This document shows positions 1 through 7,388 of a DNA stretch of 13,390 bases, piece by piece. The notes beneath the pieces are model-generated. The model was not told the origin of the DNA. It saw only the letters and a program-made list of their open reading frames with translations, and did no database searches. Each line of letters begins with the position of its first letter. The first letter of the stretch is position 1. Source of the DNA: Thermofontimicrobium_A sp034505795 (GTDB taxonomy: Bacteria > Zhuqueibacterota > Zhuqueibacteria > Thermofontimicrobiales > Thermofontimicrobiaceae); contig JAPDQM010000109.1 in the NCBI GenBank assembly GCA_034505795.1, forward strand, positions 1 through 13,390. The letters run 5' to 3'. The translations under genes were made by a program, and so were the position numbers.

Positions 1-2
1 GC

Positions 3-1391
3 GGTCGACGCCTGGTGCGAGATAGTCAGGATCATCGCTATGTCGTCTATCAAGATTTACGTGGCGATTTGCCGATCATTTGCTTTGCAACCAGCGCTAA
101 TGGAAAAATCTGGTCCATCCCTGATACATTGGCCCCAGGGGCATTCCCGTCGCTCGCTATCGATCAGGCAGATCGACTCTATTTGGTTTGGCAGGCATTC
201 GATGCCTCTGGCATCTATTTCACCTATAGCAACGACTCAGGGAAAAGCTGGAAATTCCCTCTCTGGATGCTCAGCCAAGCTGGGAGCGGGAAAACCCGAT
301 TCCCCGTGGTCGAGGCAGGTCGGCGTCGGGTTCATTTCGCCTGGCAGCAGGAGGAGATGCAGATGGGACACCAGAGGCAACAGATTTTTTATACCTCGAT
401 GGCGCTGGATTCACTGGATTCTTTCGGTCCTGCACCCATGAACGTCAGTCAGACCCAGGCGGATGCGAAATTCCCTTCCATGGCCCACAACCTGGCGTTC
501 GATGAGGGACGGCTGCATCTGGTCTGGTACGATTCGACCAACACCGATAACTCAACAATGACTTCGATTATGTATCGAGCGGTCGATGAGACGCTGGGAG
601 TCTGGCAGCCGCCGCTGTCAACATCGCCATCTCTCCTATCAGATAATTGTGGTGGGGACTGCGTTCATCCCGCTGTCTCTGTCGGATTTAGTGAGTTTGC
701 TCATGTGGTTTGGGGACATTCCCAACGGGATCGCTTTCACAGTTTCCTAATTGATCCTTATTCTTTTTCTCACACTCATCCTGTTGAAATTCGGACTCAG
801 GCTGATCCGTTCATCTGCATCGATGACGTTTATCTTAAATCCAGCGCCTTGGTTTGGGGAGCTGAGAACGAGATTTATTACGTGCAAAGCCGAGATGGTA
901 TTCCGATTTCGAATGATTTCATCCTGCTCAGCCAGCCCGATGAAATCAGCAGCAAATATCCCAGCGTCTGCTATAAACATTTTGATCCGGATTCGCTGGA
1001 TGTGGTTTGGACCGAAGGTAATATTCCGCCTTATAAAATCATGTACTGCAGAATGAAAAAAACTTATGGTTATCAGGAGGTCGGACGCAATGAAACTGAA
1101 AATCAGCTCCCTCAACAATTAATGCTGAGGCAAAATTATCCCAACCCGTTTAATGTTGCTACAACTATTCGGTATGATCTACCCAGATCAAGCTTTGTTA
1201 CTCTGGAGATTTATAATTTCCTCAGCCAGAAAGTCCGAACACTCGTCGCTGAAAATCAACTCACGGGGGAATATCAAATCAACTGGGATGGGCATGATGA
1301 CAGTGGAAATCTGGTGCCCTCAGGCATCTACCTGTGTCAATTAAAAGGTGATCATCAAATATTAACCCGAAAAATAGTATTGATCAAATAG
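3..1391 (+). CDS. Secreted beta-propeller (sialidase/BNR-like) protein with T9SS C-terminal sorting domain, 5' partial
   Basis: The reading frame is open to the left edge, so the true start lies outside the window; the GTG at position 15 has no ribosome binding site and is not a convincing start. Numbering from that GTG, residues 1-350 contain at least six similar units of the form (F/Y/H)PSxA...h-h-V-W...I-x-Y, with cores near 45-60, 97-110, 153-171, 218-233, 267-289 and 315-345. This is the pattern of successive propeller blades. The first unit carries one good Asp-box (S-N-D-S-G-K-S-W, residues 72-79). Residues about 365-458 form a T9SS type A sorting domain with QNYPNPFN (373-380), a conserved WDG and the closing SGIYLCQL and RKIVLIK strands. 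The family is expected to be exported and surface-attached or released. No glycosidase catalytic set can be confirmed because the N-terminus is missing, so sialidase activity is not claimed. The next gene begins 13 bases downstream and is probably co-transcribed. Confidence 0.8.
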   Translation, partial: GRRLVRDSQDHRYVVYQDLRGDLPIICFATSANGKIWSIPDTLAPGAFPSLAIDQADRLYLVWQAFDASGIYFTYSNDSGKSWKFPLWMLSQAGSGKTRFPVVEAGRRRVHFAWQQEEMQMGHQRQQIFYTSMALDSLDSFGPAPMNVSQTQADAKFPSMAHNLAFDEGRLHLVWYDSTNTDNSTMTSIMYRAVDETLGVWQPPLSTSPSLLSDNCGGDCVHPAVSVGFSEFAHVVWGHSQRDRFHSFLIDPYSFSHTHPVEIRTQADPFICIDDVYLKSSALVWGAENEIYYVQSRDGIPISNDFILLSQPDEISSKYPSVCYKHFDPDSLDVVWTEGNIPPYKIMYCRMKKTYGYQEVGRNETENQLPQQLMLRQNYPNPFNVATTIRYDLPRSSFVTLEIYNFLSQKVRTLVAENQLTGEYQINWDGHDDSGNLVPSGIYLCQLKGDHQILTRKIVLIK

Positions 1392-1404
1392 AATGGGAAT
1401 TGTC

Positions 1405-3279
1405 ATGAAAACAGTAATCTCTTTAATTTTGATGGCGTTTTTGCTAACGCAGCTCTGCTTTGCTAACCCTGATTCAATAAAATTTGCCGTCATCAGGCTG
1501 GATTATCTTAGCTATTCACTCAAATCCATTTATTATTTTCAGCAACCCTTTCAAGTTGATGCCCCGAAAGAACAGGAGCAAATTTATCACGATCTTTTTG
1601 TCCGAATTATCCCCGCTTGTGATTTCGGTGGCACAACCATAAGAAACGCTAATACAGGCAAGGTTATTTACGAAGCAACCACGGTCTGGAGTGGAATGGG
1701 CGAGCATCTTTTTCCAACGCCTGAACTTGAAATCGGCAAGCCCGATACCATCATTACCCCAATTCCTGAGTTCATCGATTTTGAAGCTAAGTTGTTAATC
1801 ACTGACGACTCCGCTTGTGCCGATACTCTCTGGAAGACTGCCTCAAGTTTTGCGCCACTAAAGCTTTTTGAAGGCGATAAATATGGAGCGTTCATCTACG
1901 TCCATTTTTTCTCGGTGGGCATAGTCGATCCCTACACTGCCGAATGGATCATCATTTTTTACTCGCTCGCTGAGTCCAGTTCAGGCCGCTGGGTAGATAT
2001 TTCAGGAGACCTGCCCAATTGGCACATCAACTCCATCGCTCCCCATCCGTTTTATACCGATTCATTGTACATTGGAACCGATGCAGGTGCCTTTCAAACC
2101 AATGATGGCGGCAAGCACTGGCGACTGATCAAGTTTGATGAAAACCCAAACGTGAAAATCACCCAGATCAAAGCCGAGCCACACCCCATTCTGGATTGGA
2201 CTGTGCCAGTACTTTGGCTGGGCACCGAAGAATACACCATGATTCCCGAGGACCGATTGGGCCGAATTTTCTTTAGCGTCAATGGTGGGATGGAATGGAA
2301 AAATACTTATTTCCCAAAGATCGCTGTAACAGCTATTGAAGTGCCCTATGATTCCTCGCTGGTCGCCTTTGCTGGCGCTTATAATCCCTTCTACAATCAA
2401 GACGGTTTCTATAGCAGCGATGACACAGGCTGGGTGAAATCCGATCTCACGCCTGGCGATACCACTGCCATTCGGATCAACGATATCGATGTGGATGAGC
2501 TCAATCCGAAGCGCATCTTTCTGGCGACATCCAATGGCCTATTTGCTACAACCGATGGCGGCAAAAGCTGGAACCAGATCGATCCTTATCACCCTTCAAC
2601 TTCCGTGGTTATTTCTCCCTTCAATCCCAAAGAAATTTATGCCATTCTGCTCTGCGGCACTCGATCCGAGGGCATTTATCGCAGCCATGATGATGGCCTG
2701 AGTTGGGAGCGCCGCTGCTGGACCGTCAATGCCAGCAACTTGATCGCTGACCACCGAACTCCAGGCGTCTGGTACTGGTCGGTGAAAAATATCGGCGTGT
2801 TCAAAAGCACCGATGATTGCTCCACCCATATCGAAATCAATGAAGGCTTGAAGGAGAAGGACATCCTCTGCCTGGTTCAGGATCGGCGGAATCTCAAAAT
2901 ATTGTATGCGGGGACAACGCATGGGATTTTTCGGTATGAAGAAGTGCTGACCTCAATCGAAGAAAAAGTCAGCCCCACTGGGAAACGGCCTCCCTCGGAT
3001 TTTCAATTGCTCTCGGCTTATCCCAATCCGTTCAATTCTCGCACGATGATCCAATTCGCACTGGTAATTCAGCAAAACGCCAAACTGGCGATATATGATC
3101 TGCTGGGCCGGGAAGTGCGTCTCTTGCTTGAAGGTCAAAAATCCCCGGGGACCTATCAGGCGATCTGGGATGGCAGGGATAATCATGGTATAGCAGTGGC
3201 AAGTGGCATATATTTCTGTCGCCTATCAACAACAGCCGAACGCCACACTCAAACCGCAAAATTACTGCTCCTCCGGTAA
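1405..3279 (+). CDS. Secreted Asp-box (BNR/VPS10-like) beta-propeller protein with T9SS C-terminal sorting domain
   Basis: I chose the ATG at 1405 over the in-frame ATG at 1393 because it directly begins a signal peptide (MKTVISLILMAFLLTQLCFA, probable cleavage before NPDS) and has GGGA about 7 bases upstream; the protein is then 624 residues. Numbered from 1405, residues 20-190 match no family I recognise. Residues about 195-510 carry repeated Asp-boxes typical of sortilin/VPS10-type and BNR propellers: NDGGKHW (about 233), VNGGMEW (about 292), TDGGKSW (about 383) and HDDGLSW (about 428), plus a degenerate fifth near 467. Each is followed by a segment resembling LYIGTDAGAF or IFLATSNGLF. Residues about 533-624 form a T9SS type A sorting domain with AYPNPFN, IWDGRDNHG and SGIYFCRL. 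The role is probably an extracellular binding or structural protein. It follows the previous propeller gene by 13 bases, so the two likely form an operon of paralogous-style cargo proteins. Confidence 0.85.
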   Translation: MKTVISLILMAFLLTQLCFANPDSIKFAVIRLDYLSYSLKSIYYFQQPFQVDAPKEQEQIYHDLFVRIIPACDFGGTTIRNANTGKVIYEATTVWSGMGEHLFPTPELEIGKPDTIITPIPEFIDFEAKLLITDDSACADTLWKTASSFAPLKLFEGDKYGAFIYVHFFSVGIVDPYTAEWIIIFYSLAESSSGRWVDISGDLPNWHINSIAPHPFYTDSLYIGTDAGAFQTNDGGKHWRLIKFDENPNVKITQIKAEPHPILDWTVPVLWLGTEEYTMIPEDRLGRIFFSVNGGMEWKNTYFPKIAVTAIEVPYDSSLVAFAGAYNPFYNQDGFYSSDDTGWVKSDLTPGDTTAIRINDIDVDELNPKRIFLATSNGLFATTDGGKSWNQIDPYHPSTSVVISPFNPKEIYAILLCGTRSEGIYRSHDDGLSWERRCWTVNASNLIADHRTPGVWYWSVKNIGVFKSTDDCSTHIEINEGLKEKDILCLVQDRRNLKILYAGTTHGIFRYEEVLTSIEEKVSPTGKRPPSDFQLLSAYPNPFNSRTMIQFALVIQQNAKLAIYDLLGREVRLLLEGQKSPGTYQAIWDGRDNHGIAVASGIYFCRLSTTAERHTQTAKLLLLR

Positions 3280-3338
3280 GCAGTTGGTGTGATAGTTGAT
3301 TAGCAGGGAGCACTGTTACTTCGATCAGAACCAACTGC
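3280..3338. other. Inverted repeat immediately after the stop of the second propeller gene
   Basis: GCAGTTGGT at 3280-3288 is matched by its perfect reverse complement ACCAACTGC at 3330-3338, leaving a 41-base loop. It starts at the base after the TAA stop and lies in the convergent gap (3280-3448) between the plus-strand propeller pair and the minus-strand GH16 gene. There is no T-run after either arm, so it is not a standard intrinsic terminator. A role in ending or protecting the transcript is possible. The rest of the gap, 3339-3448, shows no gene or clear signal. Confidence 0.3.
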
Positions 3339-3448
3339 GATGATCATGACATCCAACAAGGTCTAGACTAAAAGTCATCGCTGGCGCATCGCAGGCAATT
3401 AGGCAGATCAGTTCACCCTGGTTGTACGAATTTATAAGCGGACCGCCC

Positions 3449-4306
3449 CTATTTTCGGCGGACTTGAAAAACTCGAACATAATCGACGATCATTTTTTGC
3501 GGAAAGGGAGTCGAAAGATCCGGATTGCCGGGCCAATTGCCGCCGACGGCCACATTCAAAATCAGGTAAAAATACTGATCAAACGGCGCCGGATATGGGG
3601 CACCTTCGGTATACCATTGTTCCTGGCTCTGGTAGAATATCCCATCCACATACCAGCGGATCTGCGTTGAATCCCATTCCAGCGTAAACAAGTGGAAGTC
3701 ATCGCAAAAGTTGCCCTGCGGCAAGGTATACGACTTTCCGGTGTGAACGTTCTTTGGCCATGATCCGCCATAGTGGAGCGTACCATAGACCTTATTGGGC
3801 TCGTGTCCCAACAGTTCCATGATATCGATCTCACCACTGGCGGCCCAACCACCGTATGTGCTTTCGGTGGGCATCATCCAGATAGCCGGCCATAACCCCT
3901 GGCCGAACGGCAGCCTGGCGCGAATATCGAAGCGGCCATATTTCCAGTCACCTTTACGGTACGTACGCAACCGGGCTGAAGTAAAGTCCCTCGTTCCCTC
4001 CGATCCTGTGTAGCGCTCTTTACGCGCCTGGATCACCAAACAGCCACTATCAATATATGCATTTTCCATTCGATTGGTATAATATTGCAGCTCATTATTG
4101 CCACCGCCCTGGGCATTGACCTCATAGCTCCATTTATCGAGATTAATGCCGCTCCCATCGAATTCGTCATGCCAGACCAACTCCCAGCCTTCTGGAACCG
4201 GAATTTTTTGGTTATTTTCATCGATGGGATTTTTGTTCTGACAAGCAGCAGAGATCAGAATGCCTGCCAGCGCCAGCAGAGCACCTGCTAGATTTATCAA
4301 ACGCAT
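3449..4306 (-). CDS. GH16 family endo-beta-glucanase (laminarinase-like), probable lipoprotein
   Basis: The protein has 285 residues. The N-terminus is a hydrophobic leader ending in ISAAC (Cys22), an imperfect but plausible lipobox, followed by a short polar linker; outer-membrane or surface lipoprotein is likely. From about residue 40 it is a single GH16 domain: WELVWHDEFDG (41-51), KWSYEVNAQGGGNNELQYYT, GRFDIRARLPFGQGLWPAIWM, then the catalytic beta-bulge motif GEIDIMELLGHEP, with E159 the expected nucleophile, D161 the assisting acid and E164 the acid/base. GTLHYGG and the closing VDYVRVFQ strand follow. The E-x-D-x-x-E form with these flanks is typical of beta-1,3-glucanases, so laminarin or mixed-linkage glucan is the likely substrate; the exact specificity is inferred. 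The start is supported by AAGG 7 bases upstream. It has no T9SS tail, unlike the other GH16-like protein at 6171-7211. The upstream gene on this strand is a SurA-like protein 163 bases away. Confidence 0.93.
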   Translation of the reverse strand: MRLINLAGALLALAGILISAACQNKNPIDENNQKIPVPEGWELVWHDEFDGSGINLDKWSYEVNAQGGGNNELQYYTNRMENAYIDSGCLVIQARKERYTGSEGTRDFTSARLRTYRKGDWKYGRFDIRARLPFGQGLWPAIWMMPTESTYGGWAASGEIDIMELLGHEPNKVYGTLHYGGSWPKNVHTGKSYTLPQGNFCDDFHLFTLEWDSTQIRWYVDGIFYQSQEQWYTEGAPYPAPFDQYFYLILNVAVGGNWPGNPDLSTPFPQKMIVDYVRVFQVRRK

Positions 4307-4469
4307 TACGGTACCTTTTTGCTTTAGTGAAATAATGAAAACAACTCAACCAATTTTATTGGCCTATTTTTTTTAACCCAGATCATCAAATTCAAACGAG
4401 CCAGTCACCGAATTCGCATTTCGTTTAGCCTGGGATTTCTGCCTCGCCTCTGACGTTCCGTCTCACTGC
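4307..4469 (-). other. Intergenic region between the SurA-like gene and the GH16 lipoprotein gene
   Basis: These 163 bases carry no gene I can support. On the minus strand the half nearer the GH16 start is AT-rich, with a run of eight A (about 4367-4374) and a small 5-bp hairpin CCAATAAAATTGG. A possible promoter, TTGAGT then TAAAGC with a 17-base spacer, lies about 20-50 bases before the ATG, but its -10 half is poor. The gap is long enough for the GH16 gene to have its own promoter; this is not demonstrated. Confidence 0.3.
4314..4317 (-). promoter_or_regulatory. Ribosome binding site of the GH16 lipoprotein gene
   Basis: On the minus strand AAAAAGG lies 7 bases before the ATG at 4306-4304. 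This supports the chosen start, which also opens the signal peptide. Confidence 0.6.
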
Positions 4470-6002
4470 TCAGTTGGTCATCTTCCGTCCATAGTCCAGC
4501 CTATTATCGGTGGTCAACAGCGGAAAACTGGGAACCACGATTGGAAACGGGACATTTCGTTGCAGCACAAACATGTCGATACGGGTCAGTTCAATTTTTT
4601 CAAATTTGTCGGTGTTGATTTCAATCTGGTCATGATATTTGGCTTGCAGGCTATCCACATAGCGGTTCAGGTAATTGGAAATCAATTTCATGTAGTCCGA
4701 TTCCTCACCGGCATTTTGGGATTGCAGATAGCGGTTCTTTTGAAATTGGGCTAACAGATAATCCCGCCACATATTCGTGGTGCTGACCACACCGTTTACC
4801 CGATCGAGATTTTTTTTATATGCTTCTTGCGTCAGGTATTTATCTCGAATCATGTCGACGATGGCCAATTTGAATTGTTCGGGAAATTCGCGCTGGCTAA
4901 ATTTTCGCTTTCGAAAGACCAATGGATGCACCATCATTTCTTTCAAAAAATCGCTGACCTGCCATGTTTGGCCGTCAATTGTCAGTAGCGAATGATTCAT
5001 GATTTCATCAATCTCGCTGCTAAGGGAATCGGGCAGCATTTCATCTTTCCAGAAACGACGGGTGAAAGCCTCTTTTTTATCTTCTTGCGATTTCAGGAAA
5101 AAGGGCGCCATGAATTGAGCCAGTTTGAAAAAAGTCTCCCGCGCAAATTCAACCCGCTTGCCTTTCATAACGTTGGCAATGTAGCTGCCGTAAATCTGAT
5201 TCGCTTGTTGAATTTTCAGGTATTCGGCCACATCATTCCAGCGCTGCTGGATATCTCGATCACTGATGGCCAGCCGATCGGTCCATCCGTCGATCTGCAT
5301 TAGCACATATTGACCATTGCCAACTGCGAGCGGCCCGACCACCTCACCCTTGGTCAGCCGCTGCGAAAATAGCGCCTGGTGAATGGCCGGGTCGTCCTGA
5401 TCACTCCAGCTTATTTCACGCTGCGGAATCGTGTCCAGACCGAAATAGTGGCGAAAGACCGAATCTGGAGGCTCTGCGGCTGCCAGCAACTGGCGTTTGA
5501 ACTGCTCAAGCTGGTTGCTATCGCTTAGACTGACATAATTAATCCGGTATTTGCGGCCAGCCACATCATACACTTTCTTGATCTTGGCAGAATCCACCGT
5601 GGCATGCTGGTAGGCGACGTCATGATAGAGCCACTGCCGCATGGCCTGCTCTTTTCGACCTTGAAGGTAGAGTTGAAACTGCTCATTGCGGGTTAGTTCA
5701 TTATCGTCACCAGCCTCCAGCGCCAATAGCTTTTCGGCAATCAATGAATTCAATACAATTTTGCGATGGATATAGTTGTCGCCTTTGCAATAAGGCGGTC
5801 GGATGGTGTATTCGGCCCGCCGAATAAATTCATCCGCGGTGATGGTTTTGTTGCCGATTTGGGCCAACACGTATTTAGTTCTGTCCGAGCTGGCTTTTTT
5901 CTTGCCGCAATAGCTAATCATCAAACTTGCAGCACCAAGTACTATCGCCACAGCCAAAAGCAAGTACCGCTGCGAGCAATGGATAACATTAAATTTGTTC
6001 AT
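4470..6002 (-). CDS. SurA/PrsA-like parvulin-family periplasmic folding factor, probable lipoprotein, apparently non-catalytic
   Basis: I start it at the ATG at 6002, which opens a signal sequence of 510-residue protein: a basic start, a hydrophobic stretch at residues 13-29, then Cys32 followed by GKKK. This looks like a lipoprotein leader, though ISYC is an atypical lipobox. The frame is open further up, to ATG at 6140. AAGG is only 2 bases from the chosen ATG, so the start is uncertain. Residues 44-99 resemble the SurA N-terminal segment (VLAQIGNKTITADEF, then a helix pair ending in LIAEKLLALEAG). Residues about 150-243 resemble a PpiC rotamase domain, ending GEVVGPLAVGNGQYVLMQIDGW. The usual catalytic histidines are replaced (see findings). 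Residues 340-400 repeat the SurA-N-like pattern. The C-terminal ~100 residues are helical and charged. The family assists folding of outer-membrane proteins. It lies between two GH16-type genes with gaps of about 165 bases. Confidence 0.75.
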   Translation of the reverse strand: MNKFNVIHCSQRYLLLAVAIVLGAASLMISYCGKKKASSDRTKYVLAQIGNKTITADEFIRRAEYTIRPPYCKGDNYIHRKIVLNSLIAEKLLALEAGDDNELTRNEQFQLYLQGRKEQAMRQWLYHDVAYQHATVDSAKIKKVYDVAGRKYRINYVSLSDSNQLEQFKRQLLAAAEPPDSVFRHYFGLDTIPQREISWSDQDDPAIHQALFSQRLTKGEVVGPLAVGNGQYVLMQIDGWTDRLAISDRDIQQRWNDVAEYLKIQQANQIYGSYIANVMKGKRVEFARETFFKLAQFMAPFFLKSQEDKKEAFTRRFWKDEMLPDSLSSEIDEIMNHSLLTIDGQTWQVSDFLKEMMVHPLVFRKRKFSQREFPEQFKLAIVDMIRDKYLTQEAYKKNLDRVNGVVSTTNMWRDYLLAQFQKNRYLQSQNAGEESDYMKLISNYLNRYVDSLQAKYHDQIEINTDKFEKIELTRIDMFVLQRNVPFPIVVPSFPLLTTDNRLDYGRKMTN

Positions 6003-6170
6003 ATCCTTGTTGATAGCTGAGTGAATCAATTTTTTATAAATAACCCAAAATATTGTGAGCCCCCAAATCGTATCGCCAGATAGTTTTCGCAAGAGCATTG
6101 CTACAATCTGGAAACAAGGATCGTTGCCCCCGGCTGGCATGCCTCATACCAATTCATCTGCTATTCGCAA
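6003..6170 (-). other. Intergenic region upstream of the SurA-like gene
   Basis: These 168 bases separate the GH16-like T9SS gene from the chosen SurA-like start. The frame stays open through 6140, giving an optional 46-residue N-terminal extension that contains a hydrophobic stretch but does not resemble a signal peptide. I therefore read it as untranslated leader. It is AT-rich on the side nearest the gene. I see no clear terminator or promoter. Confidence 0.35.
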
Positions 6171-7211
6171 TTATCGGGTTAGCGTCATCTTGTTTGTTGC
6201 TGAAAATTGCTCGCTCTGCACCCGATAAAAATAGATACCGGGAGGCAAATGCTCGGCATGGAATTCGAGTTGATTCTTGTAACTAACGCCAGTTGAATTC
6301 GTGAACAACGCCACCCGCTGGCCGGCCAGATTAAAAACCTCGACCCGGACTGAAGCTGGATGCTGCAACCAATATTCAATCGTTGTCGCATCGCTGAATG
6401 GATTGGGGTAATTCCGAAGCAAATTAAATTTTATGGGGGGCGTTACAGTTGGGCCGGCGCCCTCGGACAGCGGTTGCGTCACCTGGGTAATGATCACCTC
6501 CAGGGTCCGAATATCCAGTGGCCGGTCGCCGCGGTTCAGCCAATAATTGATATGCGTGCGGAGCTGGTTAGCGGCCTTGGGATTATCATTGCCTCGATAC
6601 GTCCAGCGATGGATGTAGTGATTGGCGCTTGGTGGCTCACCCAGATAATGGCCATGCATGCTGCCAAAGGTGATAGAATCTGGCTGCCAATTGAAATAAT
6701 GCGTGCTTTTAGCGCTATCCAGATGGCAGATAAACCGCTCCACATTGCCTGAGGTTTCCCAGGGCTGAACTGTGAAGCTGCCGACTTTGGCGTAATTGGG
6801 ATTGCCCCAACGAGAAAACTCAATGTCAATTTCGCTGGCATCACTCGAATAAACGAACAATCCCAACACGATATTTCGATCTAGCAGATCAATGCGCCCT
6901 TCTACCAGGAAGCGATGCTCGCCGTACCGGGTAAACTGGGTCGTGTAGACCTCAGCGCAATACCAGATGGTTCCCTCCTGTCGAATCCTCAGATGCAGCC
7001 GCCCCTGTGCATCCACCCAAACGCTCGAATCGCTATCGGAGAAATGATTCGGTCCCGGCCCCCAATAACCTGATTTGACGAGCCAGTCGCAACCAGCGAA
7101 TTGGATGACACGAGTGGCCGCCGCCGATGGAGCGATCAGAGAATCATTCGACAGCCATAGTAGCAGAACGGCCACTATTAAAAAAACATGATTATAAAGA
7201 CACTTCATCAT
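6171..7211 (-). CDS. GH16-like (concanavalin A-like glucanase fold) secreted protein with T9SS C-terminal sorting domain
   Basis: The start is placed at the ATG at 7211 because it opens the signal peptide (MMKCLYNHVFLIVAVLLLWL, cleavage near the SAAA at 29-32). The frame runs on to a TTG at 7277. The protein then has 346 residues. Residues about 35-245 look like a jelly-roll GH16-type domain: CDWLVKSGYWGPGPNHFSDS, VWVDAQGRLHLRI, then SEIDIEFSRWG with E127, D129 and E131 in the regular-strand E-x-D-x-E catalytic spacing. HYFNWQPDSITFGS follows, matching the strand that covers the active site in this clan. Residues about 261-346 are a T9SS type A sorting domain with NYPNPF (267-272), VFNLAGQRV and PPGIYFYRV. 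The substrate cannot be read from sequence; the E-x-D-x-E spacing occurs in lichenases, xyloglucanases and carrageenases. A lectin-like role is also possible. The stem-loop at 7286-7331 lies about 75 bases upstream of the start. Confidence 0.8.
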   Translation of the reverse strand: MMKCLYNHVFLIVAVLLLWLSNDSLIAPSAAATRVIQFAGCDWLVKSGYWGPGPNHFSDSDSSVWVDAQGRLHLRIRQEGTIWYCAEVYTTQFTRYGEHRFLVEGRIDLLDRNIVLGLFVYSSDASEIDIEFSRWGNPNYAKVGSFTVQPWETSGNVERFICHLDSAKSTHYFNWQPDSITFGSMHGHYLGEPPSANHYIHRWTYRGNDNPKAANQLRTHINYWLNRGDRPLDIRTLEVIITQVTQPLSEGAGPTVTPPIKFNLLRNYPNPFSDATTIEYWLQHPASVRVEVFNLAGQRVALFTNSTGVSYKNQLEFHAEHLPPGIYFYRVQSEQFSATNKMTLTR

Positions 7212-7285
7212 CCAAGTCCAAGCATCAAAACATAACATCCCACGGCTGCCAGTCACACAATTTGTTAAGGCAGACAAGGAGGAAA

Positions 7286-7331
7286 TGAGACTGCAGCTAT
7301 GCGCATATAAAATCGAATAGCTGCAATCTCA
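7286..7331 (-). terminator. 15-bp stem-loop between the PorV-like gene and the GH16-like gene
   Basis: TGAGACTGCAGCTAT at 7286-7300 pairs with ATAGCTGCAATCTCA at 7317-7331. In minus-strand RNA the stem is unbroken over 15 bp, including one G-U pair, around a 16-base loop. It lies 58 bases after the stop of the PorV-like gene and about 75 bases before the start of the GH16-like gene. The tract after it on the minus strand is pyrimidine-rich (TTTCCTCCTTGTCT) but is not a clean T-run. It may be a weak or bypassed terminator, a transcript-stabilising hairpin, or a protein-binding inverted repeat. The terminator reading is an inference from its position. Confidence 0.4.
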
Positions 7332-7388
7332 GGTCGCTCTTTTCTAATTGTAATTCACCGCGAGGATTGTAAATCTCACCTCACTCAA

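Noticed and set aside
3431..3456. GC-rich short inverted repeat (CCGCC/GGCGG) overlapping the stop of the GH16 lipoprotein gene
   Set aside because: The stem is 5 bp, overlaps the last codons and has no T-run after it, so I do not call a terminator.
4349..4374. Small hairpin CCAATTTTATTGG followed by a T-run, like a plus-strand intrinsic terminator
   Set aside because: The stem is only 5 bp and AT-rich, and no plus-strand gene precedes it. On the minus strand it reads as an A-run ahead of the hairpin.
6003..6140. Possible 46-residue N-terminal extension of the SurA-like protein from the ATG at 6140
   Set aside because: The extension would bury a typical signal sequence inside the protein. 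The ATG at 6002 starts directly with a basic, then hydrophobic, leader ending in Cys.
7276..7320. Plus-strand AAGGAGG followed by GAAATG, resembling an ideal ribosome binding site and start
   Set aside because: The ATG opens only an 11-codon frame ending at TAG, and it overlaps the strong stem-loop between two minus-strand genes. The match is probably coincidental.
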